DNA of 64,000 nucleotides from Planctomycetota bacterium. Its GTDB lineage: Bacteria; Planctomycetota; MHYJ01; WSZJ01; JACPWG01. The notes under the pieces were generated by a model, which had not been told where the DNA came from, did not search any database, and saw only the letters and a program-made list of their open reading frames with translations. Shown piece after piece: positions 41,901 through 50,062 of this stretch. The position numbers and the translations under genes are program-made. The stretch is taken from positions 62,001 through 126,000 of the forward strand of contig JACPWG010000183.1 in the NCBI GenBank assembly GCA_016197205.1, in the 5' to 3' direction. Position 1 is the stretch's first letter, and each line of letters begins with the position of its first letter.

Positions 41901-43127
41901 GAGTCGGCGCAGGCCGGCGATTTCCGGGAAGCGCACCGACTGGTGCGGTCGGCGCTCGCGCTGCCGGGTTTCGAGCGTTCTCCCGAGGGCATGCTCCGGC
42001 TTTCGAAGCTCGGGGGCGTGGCCGTGGCGACGCGCGTGCTCGGGGCGTGGGAGCGCGGAGACCTCGGATCGACCGGCGTCGCCTCGGCGGCGGTGGAGTT
42101 CGACTTCGATGCGCGACGCGCGTTCACGGGCGGCGCGGATGGCGTGCTTCGGAGTTGGGACCTTCTGAAAGGGGATTGTGCGCGGCCGTTCCCGCTGGCC
42201 GCCGGCCCGATTTCGCGGCTGGCGGCGTCCGCGTTCGGCTCGTGCGCCGTGGTGGCGGGGGAGGGGCGGGAGGTCTACAACGTGGATTCGCGGCGCGGCC
42301 TGATCCTGTCGAGCTGCGCCGGGCACACGGACCGGGTCACGGGCCTGGGGTTTATCCCTGAGGCGGACGCGCTGGTGACCGCGAGCCTGGACGGGACGCT
42401 CCGGTTCTGGGAGCTGTCCGGCGGCGGCTGCCGGCGGACCCTTCGCGCGCGGGACGGGGCGCTCGTGCACGTCGCGGTCTCGGGTGACGGCCGGCACCTG
42501 GTTTCGGTGGGCGCGAACGGCGGCGTGCTCGTCTGGGACGCGCACTCGGGCGCGCCGCTCTTGACCCTCGCGCGCGGGGGGCGGCCGTTCGAGCTGGCCG
42601 CGTTTTCGCCGGGCGGCGGCTACGTGCTCGGCGGGCGCACCGACGGGCGGCTGGTGCTCTGGGACCTGTCGACGGCGTCGGAGGCGGCGGTCTTTTGGGG
42701 GCCGGAGGCGCCTGTGCGCGCCTTTGCCTTCGCGCCCGGGGGCGGGCTCGCGTGCGTGGCGAGCGCGGACGGGACCGTGACCGTCTGGCGGCTGCCGGAA
42801 GGGAAGGAGTCAGCCGCCGTGCGCGCGCACTCAGGGAGCTTCGGTCGAGCGGCCTTCTCGCGGGACGGCCGGTTCTGCCTCGCCGCGCACGCGCGCGGGC
42901 TGAGCCTGCTGGTGCTCGACTGGGAGCTGGAGGTGGCGCCCCTGGAGCCGGAGGGCGGGCCGCCGGGGCGCGGGCCGGGTCGGGGAGTGGGCCGGCGCGA
43001 CGGCCGCCGCGACGCGCGGGAGCTGCCGGGTGCGCTGCGCGGCGACCTGCCGTGGCGTCCGCCGGGCGTGGCGGGCCGGGTGGCGCGGTGGCTGCGGCGG
43101 GGGTTCGCGGCGCGGGGGAGGGAGTAG
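38964..43127 (+). CDS. Serine/threonine protein kinase with TPR and WD40 repeats
   Basis: The 1387-residue protein has an N-terminal zinc ribbon (CEGCHQ ... CPRCGR), a Pro/Ala linker and a Hanks-type kinase domain at about 160-440. Kinase landmarks are GVLGVGGMGKVYRV (P-loop), AVKSP (Lys), LIHQDVKPANVMM, VTDFSLARA and PAYCSPEQA. Catalytic Asp residues are kept, but HRD is HQD and DFG is DFS. TPR-like repeats (about 465-600) and roughly a dozen WD40 repeats to residue 1320 follow, ending in a basic tail. No transmembrane helix is evident. It likely phosphorylates partners recruited through the WD40 propellers. The last 91 bases of the gene are duplicated at 48086-48176. Confidence 0.92.
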   Translation: MSLELICEGCHQALHFQDAGGTVPERCPRCGRALPLLPHETRGAEAASVVPDATATRVDPVGYVTVRDPAPPGPAGSFAAVAPVRSTDTERGRTQLRDAEHPPAEPAPAFAPTASLLPVPAPPDVPAPSPSAVTPPLLAPAVSSHPSAAQGGSPSDGVPVEWAVGDVLLDVYEVTGVLGVGGMGKVYRVHHRDWDLDLAVKSPHPGIFQSPRGKEEFIREAETWVHLGIHPHTVSCHYVRVLGGTPRIFAECVDGGSLADWIRDERLYAAGPAGALGRILDVAIQMAWGLSHAHDQGLIHQDVKPANVMMSNEGEAKVTDFSLARARWAAGDRAGPRPDGDPLVSVGGMTPAYCSPEQASRQPLSPATDLWSWAVSVLQLFTGRVAWAAGPFARPALDACLLAAGSVGLAPPLPASVAALLARCLEPDPAARGAGFGPLADELEKVYASEVGRPYPRVRPRGVRGRGGTLNNRAISSLDLGEAAEAERVLGEALREEPGLLEATYNLGLLRWRRGLVTDDVFLRALAATAGPEAALYRGWIQLERGDAEAAVRELEAAVLGLPSRADAWKALGTALFSLGRADDAARALAEARRLGGGAVVVDAEQLRRTLPGRRIAPLERLSTGERPLSAVALSVDGLSVAAGDASGVVRVWRLPGEFAVHTFREGAKEEGAAEQATEKKAVKGAEEGRSVLSLAFVGALERLVAGFEDGTVRAWDCASGARVATRAPDGAEAACMAFAAGTGRGVCGDRRGGLRELPWPAADVVAEAGVAGAPRPKVLRAHRWPVVTVGLSADGRVAASGAQDRLLKVWELRTGSVLATFEGHAGAITSAALSDDGGTALSGCEDGTMRVWDVRMRACLRSLDAHAGPVWSVAFLPGARGMVSAGNDGLVRLWSLGSGRCVRTLEAHGSEAIALAVSAGAGRDGARLASAGLDGKVRVWQAGARGIAASPYFLCRPVSAERMVKDERLFGAILEHAQESAQAGDFREAHRLVRSALALPGFERSPEGMLRLSKLGGVAVATRVLGAWERGDLGSTGVASAAVEFDFDARRAFTGGADGVLRSWDLLKGDCARPFPLAAGPISRLAASAFGSCAVVAGEGREVYNVDSRRGLILSSCAGHTDRVTGLGFIPEADALVTASLDGTLRFWELSGGGCRRTLRARDGALVHVAVSGDGRHLVSVGANGGVLVWDAHSGAPLLTLARGGRPFELAAFSPGGGYVLGGRTDGRLVLWDLSTASEAAVFWGPEAPVRAFAFAPGGGLACVASADGTVTVWRLPEGKESAAVRAHSGSFGRAAFSRDGRFCLAAHARGLSLLVLDWELEVAPLEPEGGPPGRGPGRGVGRRDGRRDARELPGALRGDLPWRPPGVAGRVARWLRRGFAARGRE
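43037..43127 (+). repeat. Left copy of a kinase 3'-end direct repeat
   Basis: The final 91 bases of the WD40 kinase gene, including its stop codon, match 48086-48176 without gaps. I count 10 differences over the last 87 positions. The two copies bracket the STAND/AbiEii cassette in the same orientation. Confidence 0.85.
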
Positions 43128-43198
43128 GCGGGGCGCCGGGCGCGAAACCGTTTCTCGGAGTGCTCCAGGGAGAGCCTTGTTGTGCCGAAGACCGGCTC

Positions 43199-43228
43199 TT
43201 GTCATTACCCCCTGGATCGAACTATACT
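43199..43228 (+). promoter_or_regulatory. Promoter of the STAND/AbiEii cassette
   Basis: TTGTCA (43199-43204), 18-base spacer, TATACT (43223-43228). The ATG used is at 43423, leaving a leader of about 190 bases; an in-frame ATG at 43291 would shorten it to about 55. Confidence 0.6.
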
Positions 43229-43422
43229 CTACCCTGGCATGGCGAGCACGATCTTCAGGTCGTCGATGGTAGGACGCTCTCGCGTTCTGCATGCATGCCG
43301 TCCGCGGTTCATCATCTGAGCTGAGCGCCGGTTGCAAGCGCGGCCGTTCGAGGACCGCAAGACGAAGCCCCTGCCGCCGCTCCAAAGGCCGGCGCAAAGA
43401 GACACAATCGAGGCAGACGGGA

Positions 43423-46400
43423 ATGCCCCTCGGCATCGGACAACCGATCTCCGGTCGAGAGTTCGAAAGAGAGACCTCCGCATGGACGGGGGAGCGTTTC
43501 GGCTTCCTCTGCAACTCCCTCGTCGCTGCCCTTTCCGAACGATGCTTCTCGTCGGACCTGTCTCTCACCTTCACCCACAATGCGGCCGATGCTGGGGTGG
43601 ACGCCGAGGTCACCGTGGAGCTTGGCCAATCCCCACCCGGCGAGGCCGGCCAGCTTCTCAGCCCCGGCTGGAACGTCTTCCAGTACAAGAAGCGTGACGT
43701 CCACGCCCGCGGGCGCCGGCAAGCGATCTCCGACCTGAAACGCAACGTCAAGGGCGCGCTCGCCGCCGTGCAAGCGCGGTGCGGCCGAACCCTCAGCCGC
43801 TACGCCCTCCTCACGAACATCGGCCTCGATCACCAGCACAAGACGGAGCTCAAGTCCGCCCTGCTATCCGGATACGCCCGGACGTCCCAAGTCGGAGTTG
43901 AGGTTTCCGGCGCGGAGGAAATCGCCCAGCTTCTCAATAATCGCCCACACCTGCGCGCCGCGTATTTCCAACCCTCCGCGTTCAGAACGTGGAAGTCCGC
44001 GCTTGACCTCCTCCTCCGCTCGAAATCCCTCGGTCGGGTCGTCCACCTCGAGGGGCGGAAGGAGTCGATCGAGCGTCTCGAAGCCATGCTGGCGGACGCC
44101 GGAGTTCGGGTGATTGTACTCTGGGGGCAGCATGACGTCGGGAAGAGCCGCCTCGCCCTGGAAGCAACCCGGACGCGACAGGACTCCGTGGTCGTGGCGA
44201 CAGCGCCCTTGGAGTTCTCCCCGGCGGAGCTTCGGGCCCTCCCGGGGGCTGACAGGGAGACGATCTGCGTTCTCGAGGATCCGGCCCGGGAGGACGTCGA
44301 GACCCTCATCCGGGAAGCCCTTGCGGAGCCCAAGCTCAAGCTGATCCTCACGGTTCCTGCTTTTGCCCATACGGTGGTACCTTCCTACGGGGCAGACACA
44401 AGAGTAAGGCTGCTCCAAGTCGAACCGCTACCCGAGAGCGAGTCCCGGCGGCTCATCGAGCAGGTGGATCCGCTCCTCCCCTTCGGTCTGGCCGAGTGGA
44501 TTGTCCGGCGGTCCGCTGGACTTCCTGGCCCGATCTTGGCTGCCGCCGCGCTGGGCGGAAAGTTGTATGCCGGGGCGCCGGACTTCGAGGTGGCGGTCGG
44601 CCGCGAGTATGCAACCCGGATCGCGAGCCTTCTTGGCCCGAGCGCCCTGAACGCGGCAAGCCTCGTTTCGGTGATGACCCAGACCGGAGTCGCCGGCGAG
44701 GCCGCACGGGAGCTTCAGCGGCTATGCGAAATCCTTCAGACGCCCCAGGCCGAAGTGACGAACGAGCTCGACCGTCTTGTCGACGCCGGCTTTCTGCGCC
44801 GGCGCGGTTCCTATGTCGAGGTGTCAATCCCCTTCCTCGCCAACCACTTGGCGAGTCAACTGGTGGCATCGCACGAGAGCGAGCTTTTGGCGCTCCTTGC
44901 CCTGCCCTCCGGCGCGGGGCTCCGGTTCCTGCGCCGTGTCGGAGGCCTCGCGCCAAGTTGCGCTCATGGCTTGTGGGACTTGCTCTTCTCCGATGGCGGC
45001 CTCTTTCATGGGCGACACTTGCTCGATAGTGTCTCGCACCTGAAGGCGGTGGCGGGGGCGCTTCCCGAAAGGACCCTCTCGGCCCTCCGGGCAGTCCTGA
45101 CCGGACTGAGTTTCGAGGAGCTTCGACGAATCGACCGAAGAGTGCGAGTCGAGCTGGTGTTCCTCCTTGAACAACCGCTCTTCCGAAAGAGCACGAGTGC
45201 GGAGGCGCTGCGGTTGATCGGCCTGCTCGCCAATGCCGAGGACGTTCGCGATTCGAAGCACGCGTCAGGTGTGTTCGCCGAGTGTTTTGCCACCGAGCAT
45301 CCCCAGTTTCCGCTGCCCTTGGAAGACCGCTTGCAGGTGCTGTGCGAATTCGCCGACTCCGCGGATCCCAGGCGGCGGCAACTCGCTTGTAGCGCGGTCG
45401 AAGAAGGCATGCCCGGCAATCGCGGGATGATCCGCCTCCGTTCGTCCGATGGTGCAAGGCCCTTTGACCCGCAGCCCGTCATGACGTACGCTGAACTGTG
45501 GGCCTATGCGCAGTCGCTGATGGAAGTGGCATGGCGAATGGCAGAGGGCTCGGACGACGCCTCCGCAGGGGCCCGGCGCGCGCTGCCCGGACTGACTCGA
45601 CGTCTAGGACTATACTGTCGCCCACGGCTGTGCGTCCCTTGGTTCAAGCGGTTGGTCGACGGAGCCGTTCAGGAACACCCGACGGTGGAGATCGCCCCAA
45701 TTGCCGACGCAATCGACGCGGTGGTTCGAGGGGTTCTCGACGCGCTAGCGCGGGAGGCATTGCCGGCGGAGGGCCGGGAGGAGCTGGTCGCGGACCAAGA
45801 CGCCCTCGCGACATTGGCGGGTCGGCTAAAGTCCGCCTCGTTCTCTGTCCGCCTTCGCCGTCGGCTCGGAAGTGACGCCTGGACGGGAGACGACCCGGCC
45901 GCGGACCAGGAGCTTAAGGCGCTCGCGGACGAGGCTGTAGCCCGGCCGGAATTGATGACGGCAGAGCTCTGGGAGTGGCTGCCGTCGATGGTCATCCATC
46001 ATGCCCCGGGCTTTGTCCGCCTCGTGGGGAAACGCGACACGAATCGGGTTCTTTGCGACAGGGTGGAGTCCGTCGGCGCCGCGTCGGACGGTGCGTACCT
46101 GTTCTCCTCGTACTGGTTGGGTTGGGTAGAGGTCGATCCGGTGGCCGCCGAGAAGCGCTTGGATGAGCTCGCCGCCAACGACCTGGTTGATGGGCGAGCC
46201 GTGGTGGGGGCGACCTGCACTCTGCCGGCGAGCTCGGCCGCCGTCGACAGGCTCATCGGCCAGGTTGGACGAGGGCGCGCGGATGCCGAATACGTGGCAC
46301 GGTCGATTGAGTGCCATCGATGGATGGAACCGCTCGCCCCGTGCGATGCGGAGCGCTTGTTCCGCGTGATCGCAGGGGAGGGGCTGCGCGAAGGCCGCCT

Positions 46401-47337
46401 CGTCGTCGAGCTCCTCGGTATGTGGCTGCATCTTCACAAAGCGCTGGGTCCCGAGCTCGAAAACCTCGCGTGGCAGACTCTGGAGGCCGATCCTCCCGTC
46501 GGCGGGCGTGCTGAAGAAGAATGGGCGTTCGATCAGCTTGCGGCGCATCTGGCGGAGCGCGATTCCAACCGCGCATTCCAGTTGCTTGAACGCCTCTTGG
46601 GCGGTGATCGACAGGACAAATGGAGTCCTGTTGACAATGAGTGCAAGGTCGAGTTTTGGCGGAAGCTGAAATCAGTGGATGCCGACCGCGCCATCGGCAT
46701 CCTCCTGCGTGCGGCTGAGAACGGGTCTGTGCACAGTTGGCTCTTGCGGAGGGCGATGCAACATCTGCTGGACCCGGTGCAGGACTCGGCGATTCTGCTT
46801 GGTCATGCCCAACGTACGGTGGCGGTGGCTCGGATGCTGGCGGAAGGAGTGGCCTTCGAGAGCGCAGGGTTCTGGGCTTTCGCAAGCGCCGTGACGGACC
46901 TTTACCCTGAGGATGACTCGCTCTGGCATGGCATCGCGACGCACTTGGAGGGATGGACTGGGGTCCGAGAAGGCTCGCTGTCCGCTTTCCTTGAGGAGCG
47001 GTGTCTCCAGGTCAGGGAAGCCATTCGTGCCCGATCGCTCTCGCCCGTATTGCGGAGGCGGCTCGACGGGTGGCTTGAGAGAGTCGAAGTGCGAATCGGC
47101 GAGCACTTGGTCTGGGAATACGACGAGGACATTGACGGGCTGATGGGCCACATCCACCAGAAGGACTCCCAGCGCATCTGGGCCATCGGCCGCATCTTGA
47201 AACACGCCCGGTTCGACGAAGTCCGCAAACTTCTGACGGTTGAGGACATCGAGGAGGCCCTGCCCCAGGTGGACCTGCCCAAGAAGCGGCGAGAGCTCCT
47301 GGAGGCTGCGCTCCCGATCTGGAAAAATGCCGGCTAG
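43423..47337 (+). CDS. Mrr-like nuclease - STAND NTPase - helical repeat protein (candidate antiphage, Avs-like)
   Basis: The 1304-residue protein has three parts. Residues 10-150 resemble an Mrr/PD-(D/E)XK nuclease: AADAGVDAEVTVEL with D60, then FQYKKRD with Q87-x-K89. Residues about 200-450 form a STAND-type P-loop NTPase: Walker A GQHDVGKS (235-242), Walker B ICVLED (281-286), then a winged-helix segment (ELDRLVDAGFLRRRGSY). The remaining 800 or so residues are helical repeats without recognisable sequence family. This nuclease-STAND-repeat order is that of Avs antiviral proteins, where the repeats sense phage proteins and the nuclease attacks DNA (family knowledge; role here inferred). 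The start at 43423 precedes the nuclease fold; 43291 would add a basic tail. The AbiEii gene overlaps its end by 11 bases. Confidence 0.85.
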   Translation: MPLGIGQPISGREFERETSAWTGERFGFLCNSLVAALSERCFSSDLSLTFTHNAADAGVDAEVTVELGQSPPGEAGQLLSPGWNVFQYKKRDVHARGRRQAISDLKRNVKGALAAVQARCGRTLSRYALLTNIGLDHQHKTELKSALLSGYARTSQVGVEVSGAEEIAQLLNNRPHLRAAYFQPSAFRTWKSALDLLLRSKSLGRVVHLEGRKESIERLEAMLADAGVRVIVLWGQHDVGKSRLALEATRTRQDSVVVATAPLEFSPAELRALPGADRETICVLEDPAREDVETLIREALAEPKLKLILTVPAFAHTVVPSYGADTRVRLLQVEPLPESESRRLIEQVDPLLPFGLAEWIVRRSAGLPGPILAAAALGGKLYAGAPDFEVAVGREYATRIASLLGPSALNAASLVSVMTQTGVAGEAARELQRLCEILQTPQAEVTNELDRLVDAGFLRRRGSYVEVSIPFLANHLASQLVASHESELLALLALPSGAGLRFLRRVGGLAPSCAHGLWDLLFSDGGLFHGRHLLDSVSHLKAVAGALPERTLSALRAVLTGLSFEELRRIDRRVRVELVFLLEQPLFRKSTSAEALRLIGLLANAEDVRDSKHASGVFAECFATEHPQFPLPLEDRLQVLCEFADSADPRRRQLACSAVEEGMPGNRGMIRLRSSDGARPFDPQPVMTYAELWAYAQSLMEVAWRMAEGSDDASAGARRALPGLTRRLGLYCRPRLCVPWFKRLVDGAVQEHPTVEIAPIADAIDAVVRGVLDALAREALPAEGREELVADQDALATLAGRLKSASFSVRLRRRLGSDAWTGDDPAADQELKALADEAVARPELMTAELWEWLPSMVIHHAPGFVRLVGKRDTNRVLCDRVESVGAASDGAYLFSSYWLGWVEVDPVAAEKRLDELAANDLVDGRAVVGATCTLPASSAAVDRLIGQVGRGRADAEYVARSIECHRWMEPLAPCDAERLFRVIAGEGLREGRLVVELLGMWLHLHKALGPELENLAWQTLEADPPVGGRAEEEWAFDQLAAHLAERDSNRAFQLLERLLGGDRQDKWSPVDNECKVEFWRKLKSVDADRAIGILLRAAENGSVHSWLLRRAMQHLLDPVQDSAILLGHAQRTVAVARMLAEGVAFESAGFWAFASAVTDLYPEDDSLWHGIATHLEGWTGVREGSLSAFLEERCLQVREAIRARSLSPVLRRRLDGWLERVEVRIGEHLVWEYDEDIDGLMGHIHQKDSQRIWAIGRILKHARFDEVRKLLTVEDIEEALPQVDLPKKRRELLEAALPIWKNAG

Positions 47338-48010
47338 TATCCTGACCCCCTTGCAAAAGCTGGTGCTGGAGCGACTCTTCGACTCCGGGTTGGGGGATCG
47401 CGGTTACTTCCTGAGCGGTGGAACAGCGTTGGCAGAGTTCTACCTCCAGCACCGCCTGTCGGACGATCTCGACATCTTCACACGGAAGCCGAACCTGTCG
47501 GCGGAAGACCTCGAGCTGGTTCGGCACGTATTCGAGGAGCTCGGACTCGAGACGAATCGTGAGAGGAGGGTACCGAGCTTCGCCGAGTACTTCGTCTGGC
47601 AGCCGGGCTCCCCTGACAAGCTGAAGCTTCAGTTCGTAGGCGGCGAGGTCCCCGCGACGATGGCCCCGCCCTTCATGCGGGGGACGATCGTCGTGGACTC
47701 GCTGGAGGACATCGCGGTCAACAAGGTCTGCACCATCGTGGACAGATTCGAAGCCAAGGACTTCGTTGATCTCCACTTCATCCTGAGAGAGACCCGGTTC
47801 CAACTGGACTACCTGCTCGCCCGGGCCAGTGAGAAGGACATGGACGTCGAGGGCGAGGAAGGCCAACTGACGTTTGCGACTTCGCTGCTTCGTGTGCGGG
47901 ATCTGGCTCAGTTGCCTCGGATGATCAAGCCGCTCACGCTGGAGCAGCTTCGCGTGGATTTGACTCCCCGTGCTGAGGAACTCATCCGCCGCCTTCGCCC
48001 GCGGGGCTAG
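47327..48010 (+). CDS. AbiEii/AbiGii-type nucleotidyltransferase toxin-like protein
   Basis: The 227-residue protein has the DNA polymerase-beta-like signature of AbiEii toxins: YFLSGGTALAEF (about residues 27-38), then LSDDLDIF with acidic D46, D47 and D49. It continues with VDSLEDIAVNKVCTIVDRFEAKDFVDLHFI, the conserved lysine and Asp-Phe-x-Asp region. AbiEii transfers nucleotides to RNA (tRNA acceptor ends or GTP-binding in the original AbiE) and is usually paired with the AbiEi antitoxin. No AbiEi homologue is present; the partner is instead the overlapping STAND protein gene. The ATG at 47327 lies 8 bases inside the upstream gene's end, so the two are co-translated. Confidence 0.87.
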   Translation: MPASILTPLQKLVLERLFDSGLGDRGYFLSGGTALAEFYLQHRLSDDLDIFTRKPNLSAEDLELVRHVFEELGLETNRERRVPSFAEYFVWQPGSPDKLKLQFVGGEVPATMAPPFMRGTIVVDSLEDIAVNKVCTIVDRFEAKDFVDLHFILRETRFQLDYLLARASEKDMDVEGEEGQLTFATSLLRVRDLAQLPRMIKPLTLEQLRVDLTPRAEELIRRLRPRG

Positions 48011-48085
48011 TGCGCAATTGGTGCCAGGGTGCACACCCGCACAGTGTCGGGGGCGCTTCCCTCGGCAAGCGAGTGTTGCTGCGGA

Positions 48086-48176
48086 GCGCGGCGACCGGCC
48101 GTGGCGTCCGCCGGGCGTGGCGGGTCGGGTGGTGCGGTGGCTGCGGCGGGGATTCGGCTCGCGGGGGTCGGCGTAG
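48086..48176 (+). pseudogene. Remnant of a WD40 kinase paralogue 3' end (right copy of the direct repeat)
   Basis: The segment translates as RPWRPPGVAGRV, then RWLRRGF, and ends in a stop at the same position as the kinase gene's own end. Alignment with 43037-43127 is gapless. Differences are spread as expected of diverged paralogues, not of a recent duplication. No start codon or kinase sequence precedes it, so it is a gene relic. It marks the right boundary of the cassette. Confidence 0.75.
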
Positions 48177-48215
48177 GGCCCTGCGGGCCCGGCGGTGAGG
48201 CGAGGTCGGAGGGGG

Positions 48216-48238
48216 AAAAAAAATGGGGCGTCGCCCCC
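48216..48238 (-). terminator. Terminator of the zinc-ribbon / TPR / signal-peptidase-like operon
   Basis: On the minus strand a short stem (GGGGC/GCCCC, 48237-48233 with 48229-48225, loop of 3) is followed by A and eight T (complement of A 48216-48223), 17 bases past the stop at 48255. The stem is short but the T-run is long. Confidence 0.55.
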
Positions 48239-48254
48239 GGCGGCGGTGCCGCCG

Positions 48255-48599
48255 CTAATTGCCCGCGGGCGGCGCGAGCACGGCCTTCACGGGCGGCTCG
48301 GTGTAGTAGTAGCGATAGGTGGAGTAGCTGGCCGTCAGGCCGCTGGAGGGGACTTCGACAGGCTTCGGCCAGCCGCTCTTGCCGAAGGTGTACTTGATGG
48401 TACACGAGAGGAGGAAGGCAGCGATCGCGATGACGAGAAAGCTGCGCATCTGCTCCTCGAGGTCGTTCGCGTCCCGGAACTCAGCCTTCGAGAGCAGGGA
48501 GCCCTCCACCTCCGAGCGCACGTAGTGGATCTTCTCGCCGCAGCGGCGGCAGAAGGCCTCGGTGGTGGGATTGTCGAACTCGCAGCTAGGGCACTTCAT
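48255..48599 (-). CDS. Zinc-ribbon single-pass membrane protein
   Basis: The 114-residue protein starts with a treble CxxC...CxxC zinc ribbon (MKCPSCEFDN and FCRRCGEKI). A helix of mixed charge follows, then a transmembrane segment (SFLVIAIAAFLLSCTIKY, about 53-70) and a Tyr-rich external tail. It is 9 bases downstream of the TPR protein gene, in the operon with the signal-peptidase-like protein. Function unknown; the ribbon probably mediates protein contacts. Confidence 0.78.
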   Translation of the reverse strand: MKCPSCEFDNPTTEAFCRRCGEKIHYVRSEVEGSLLSKAEFRDANDLEEQMRSFLVIAIAAFLLSCTIKYTFGKSGWPKPVEVPSSGLTASYSTYRYYYTEPPVKAVLAPPAGN

Positions 48600-48608
48600 G
48601 GCGGACTC

Positions 48609-49976
48609 TCACTTGAGCTCCTTGAGCCGACGGTCGAGCTCCGGCTGGTTTCTGTCGATGGCAAGGCTCGCTTGGTACAGTTTCGCGGCGTCCGCGCGCG
48701 TTTTGGGTTTGTCGTAGAGGACGGCCCGGTTCCTCAGCAGGACCGCATCCGGCGGCTCGTGCAGGTCGTTCGCCGCCTTCAGGGCCAGGTCCATCGTCGC
48801 TTCGGCGGCGGGCGAGTCGGTCCAGTACTGCGCGCAGGCGAGGTTGTTCAGCGCGGCTACCTTCACGACGTCGGGCACCTTTCGCTTCAGGGCCTCGCCG
48901 AAAACGTAGCTTAGGAACTGGCCGAACGACTCGCTCGGGGGTTCGCCCGGGCTGCGCAGGCTGCCGAAACCCGCATTGAGCCAGACGTCCGTGATCTCCG
49001 CCGCTTCGGGCGTCGAGCCGCGCAGATACCCGGAGACGTTCACGATGGCCCGCTTGTGCGCCCACTGGCAGAGGAAGGAATTGTCGAGGCTTGCCTTCGC
49101 CCGGTTGTACGCGGTGACCATCTCCAGGCTCCAGGTGTGGCCTGGGCGAAGCGTGCTCAGCGTCACGTTCAGATCCTGATTGAGCTTGTCCACCTCCTCC
49201 ACGGCCATCGGCGGCTGCTCCGCGACGATCTGCGCCCAGATGTAGATCAGGTTCACCAGGGGCAGCTTGCCGCGCGGGCAGAGCGCATACGCCCGCAGAT
49301 ACTCGTCCCTCGCCTGGTTCCACCGCTTGGTCTGGAGGAAGAGCGTGGCGCGCCCGAGGTAGAGATCGAGGAGCCCGTCGATCGTCGGGACCCCCATCTC
49401 CTCCTCCTGGCACTTCTTGAACCAGCTCTCCGCGGCCGCCCGGTCCCCGCGACGGAGGGCGATGTGTCCCAGCTCGATGAGCGGCTCCGGGGCCTGGGGC
49501 TCCGCGGTCATGGCCTGTTCCAGCAGCCGCGCGGCGTCGTCCAGGTGGGCCTTGTCGCCGGAGAAGTCCGCCCGCTTGATCCGGGCGACCGCCGAGGACA
49601 CGAGCACCGTCCAGGGCGGATTCGGTCTTGCCAACAGTCCGTCCAGGAGGCCGATCGCCTCTTCGAGCCCGGTGACGTCCTTCGTCACGAGCGTCGCGCC
49701 GTCGATTTTGGACTTCGCGTAGAATTCCTGGGCCGGCCCGTACTCCGGACGGGCCTTGCGCGCGGCGTCCAACGCCGAGCTCGCCTCGGCGACCTGGTCG
49801 CTGAAGAAGCAGAGCAGCGCCTGGGAGAAATTCGTCGAGAGCCGGTAGTCCCGGTAGCCGCTCACGGACAAGTAGAGCGAGAGAATGGTGAGCAGAAGGG
49901 CCGCGACCCCCTCGGAGAGGGAAAGGGTCGTGAACTGATACCGACCCACGCGAAGGACCGGTTTGAAATTGTCCAT
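48609..49976 (-). CDS. Membrane-anchored TPR protein
   Basis: The 455-residue protein has an N-terminal transmembrane helix (GVAALLLTILSLYLSVSGY, about 23-41). TPR-like helical repeats fill the rest (for example LIELGHIALRRGDRAAAESW and LYLGRATLFLQTKRWNQARDEY), ending in AKLYQASLAIDRNQPELDRRL. No enzymatic motif is seen. It is the middle gene of a three-gene operon, so it likely scaffolds an envelope complex with the degenerate signal-peptidase-like protein. Confidence 0.82.
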   Translation of the reverse strand: MDNFKPVLRVGRYQFTTLSLSEGVAALLLTILSLYLSVSGYRDYRLSTNFSQALLCFFSDQVAEASSALDAARKARPEYGPAQEFYAKSKIDGATLVTKDVTGLEEAIGLLDGLLARPNPPWTVLVSSAVARIKRADFSGDKAHLDDAARLLEQAMTAEPQAPEPLIELGHIALRRGDRAAAESWFKKCQEEEMGVPTIDGLLDLYLGRATLFLQTKRWNQARDEYLRAYALCPRGKLPLVNLIYIWAQIVAEQPPMAVEEVDKLNQDLNVTLSTLRPGHTWSLEMVTAYNRAKASLDNSFLCQWAHKRAIVNVSGYLRGSTPEAAEITDVWLNAGFGSLRSPGEPPSESFGQFLSYVFGEALKRKVPDVVKVAALNNLACAQYWTDSPAAEATMDLALKAANDLHEPPDAVLLRNRAVLYDKPKTRADAAKLYQASLAIDRNQPELDRRLKELK

Positions 49977-50062
49977 GCGAGAGGTTCCGTGTTTGAGCCG
50001 GGCCGCCGTGCGCCGGACGTCCCGGCGGGGAACGCGCGGCGGCAGGCAGGCGGGAGGTCGTC

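Noticed and set aside
43291-43422. N-terminal extension of the STAND protein from ATG 43291
   Set aside because: The added 44 residues are Arg/Ser-rich with no fold, lack a ribosome-binding site, and the nuclease-like domain begins after the ATG at 43423; kept only as an alternative.
47327-48010. A complete AbiE toxin-antitoxin system
   Set aside because: No AbiEi winged-helix antitoxin gene is found upstream or downstream; the overlapping partner is the STAND protein.
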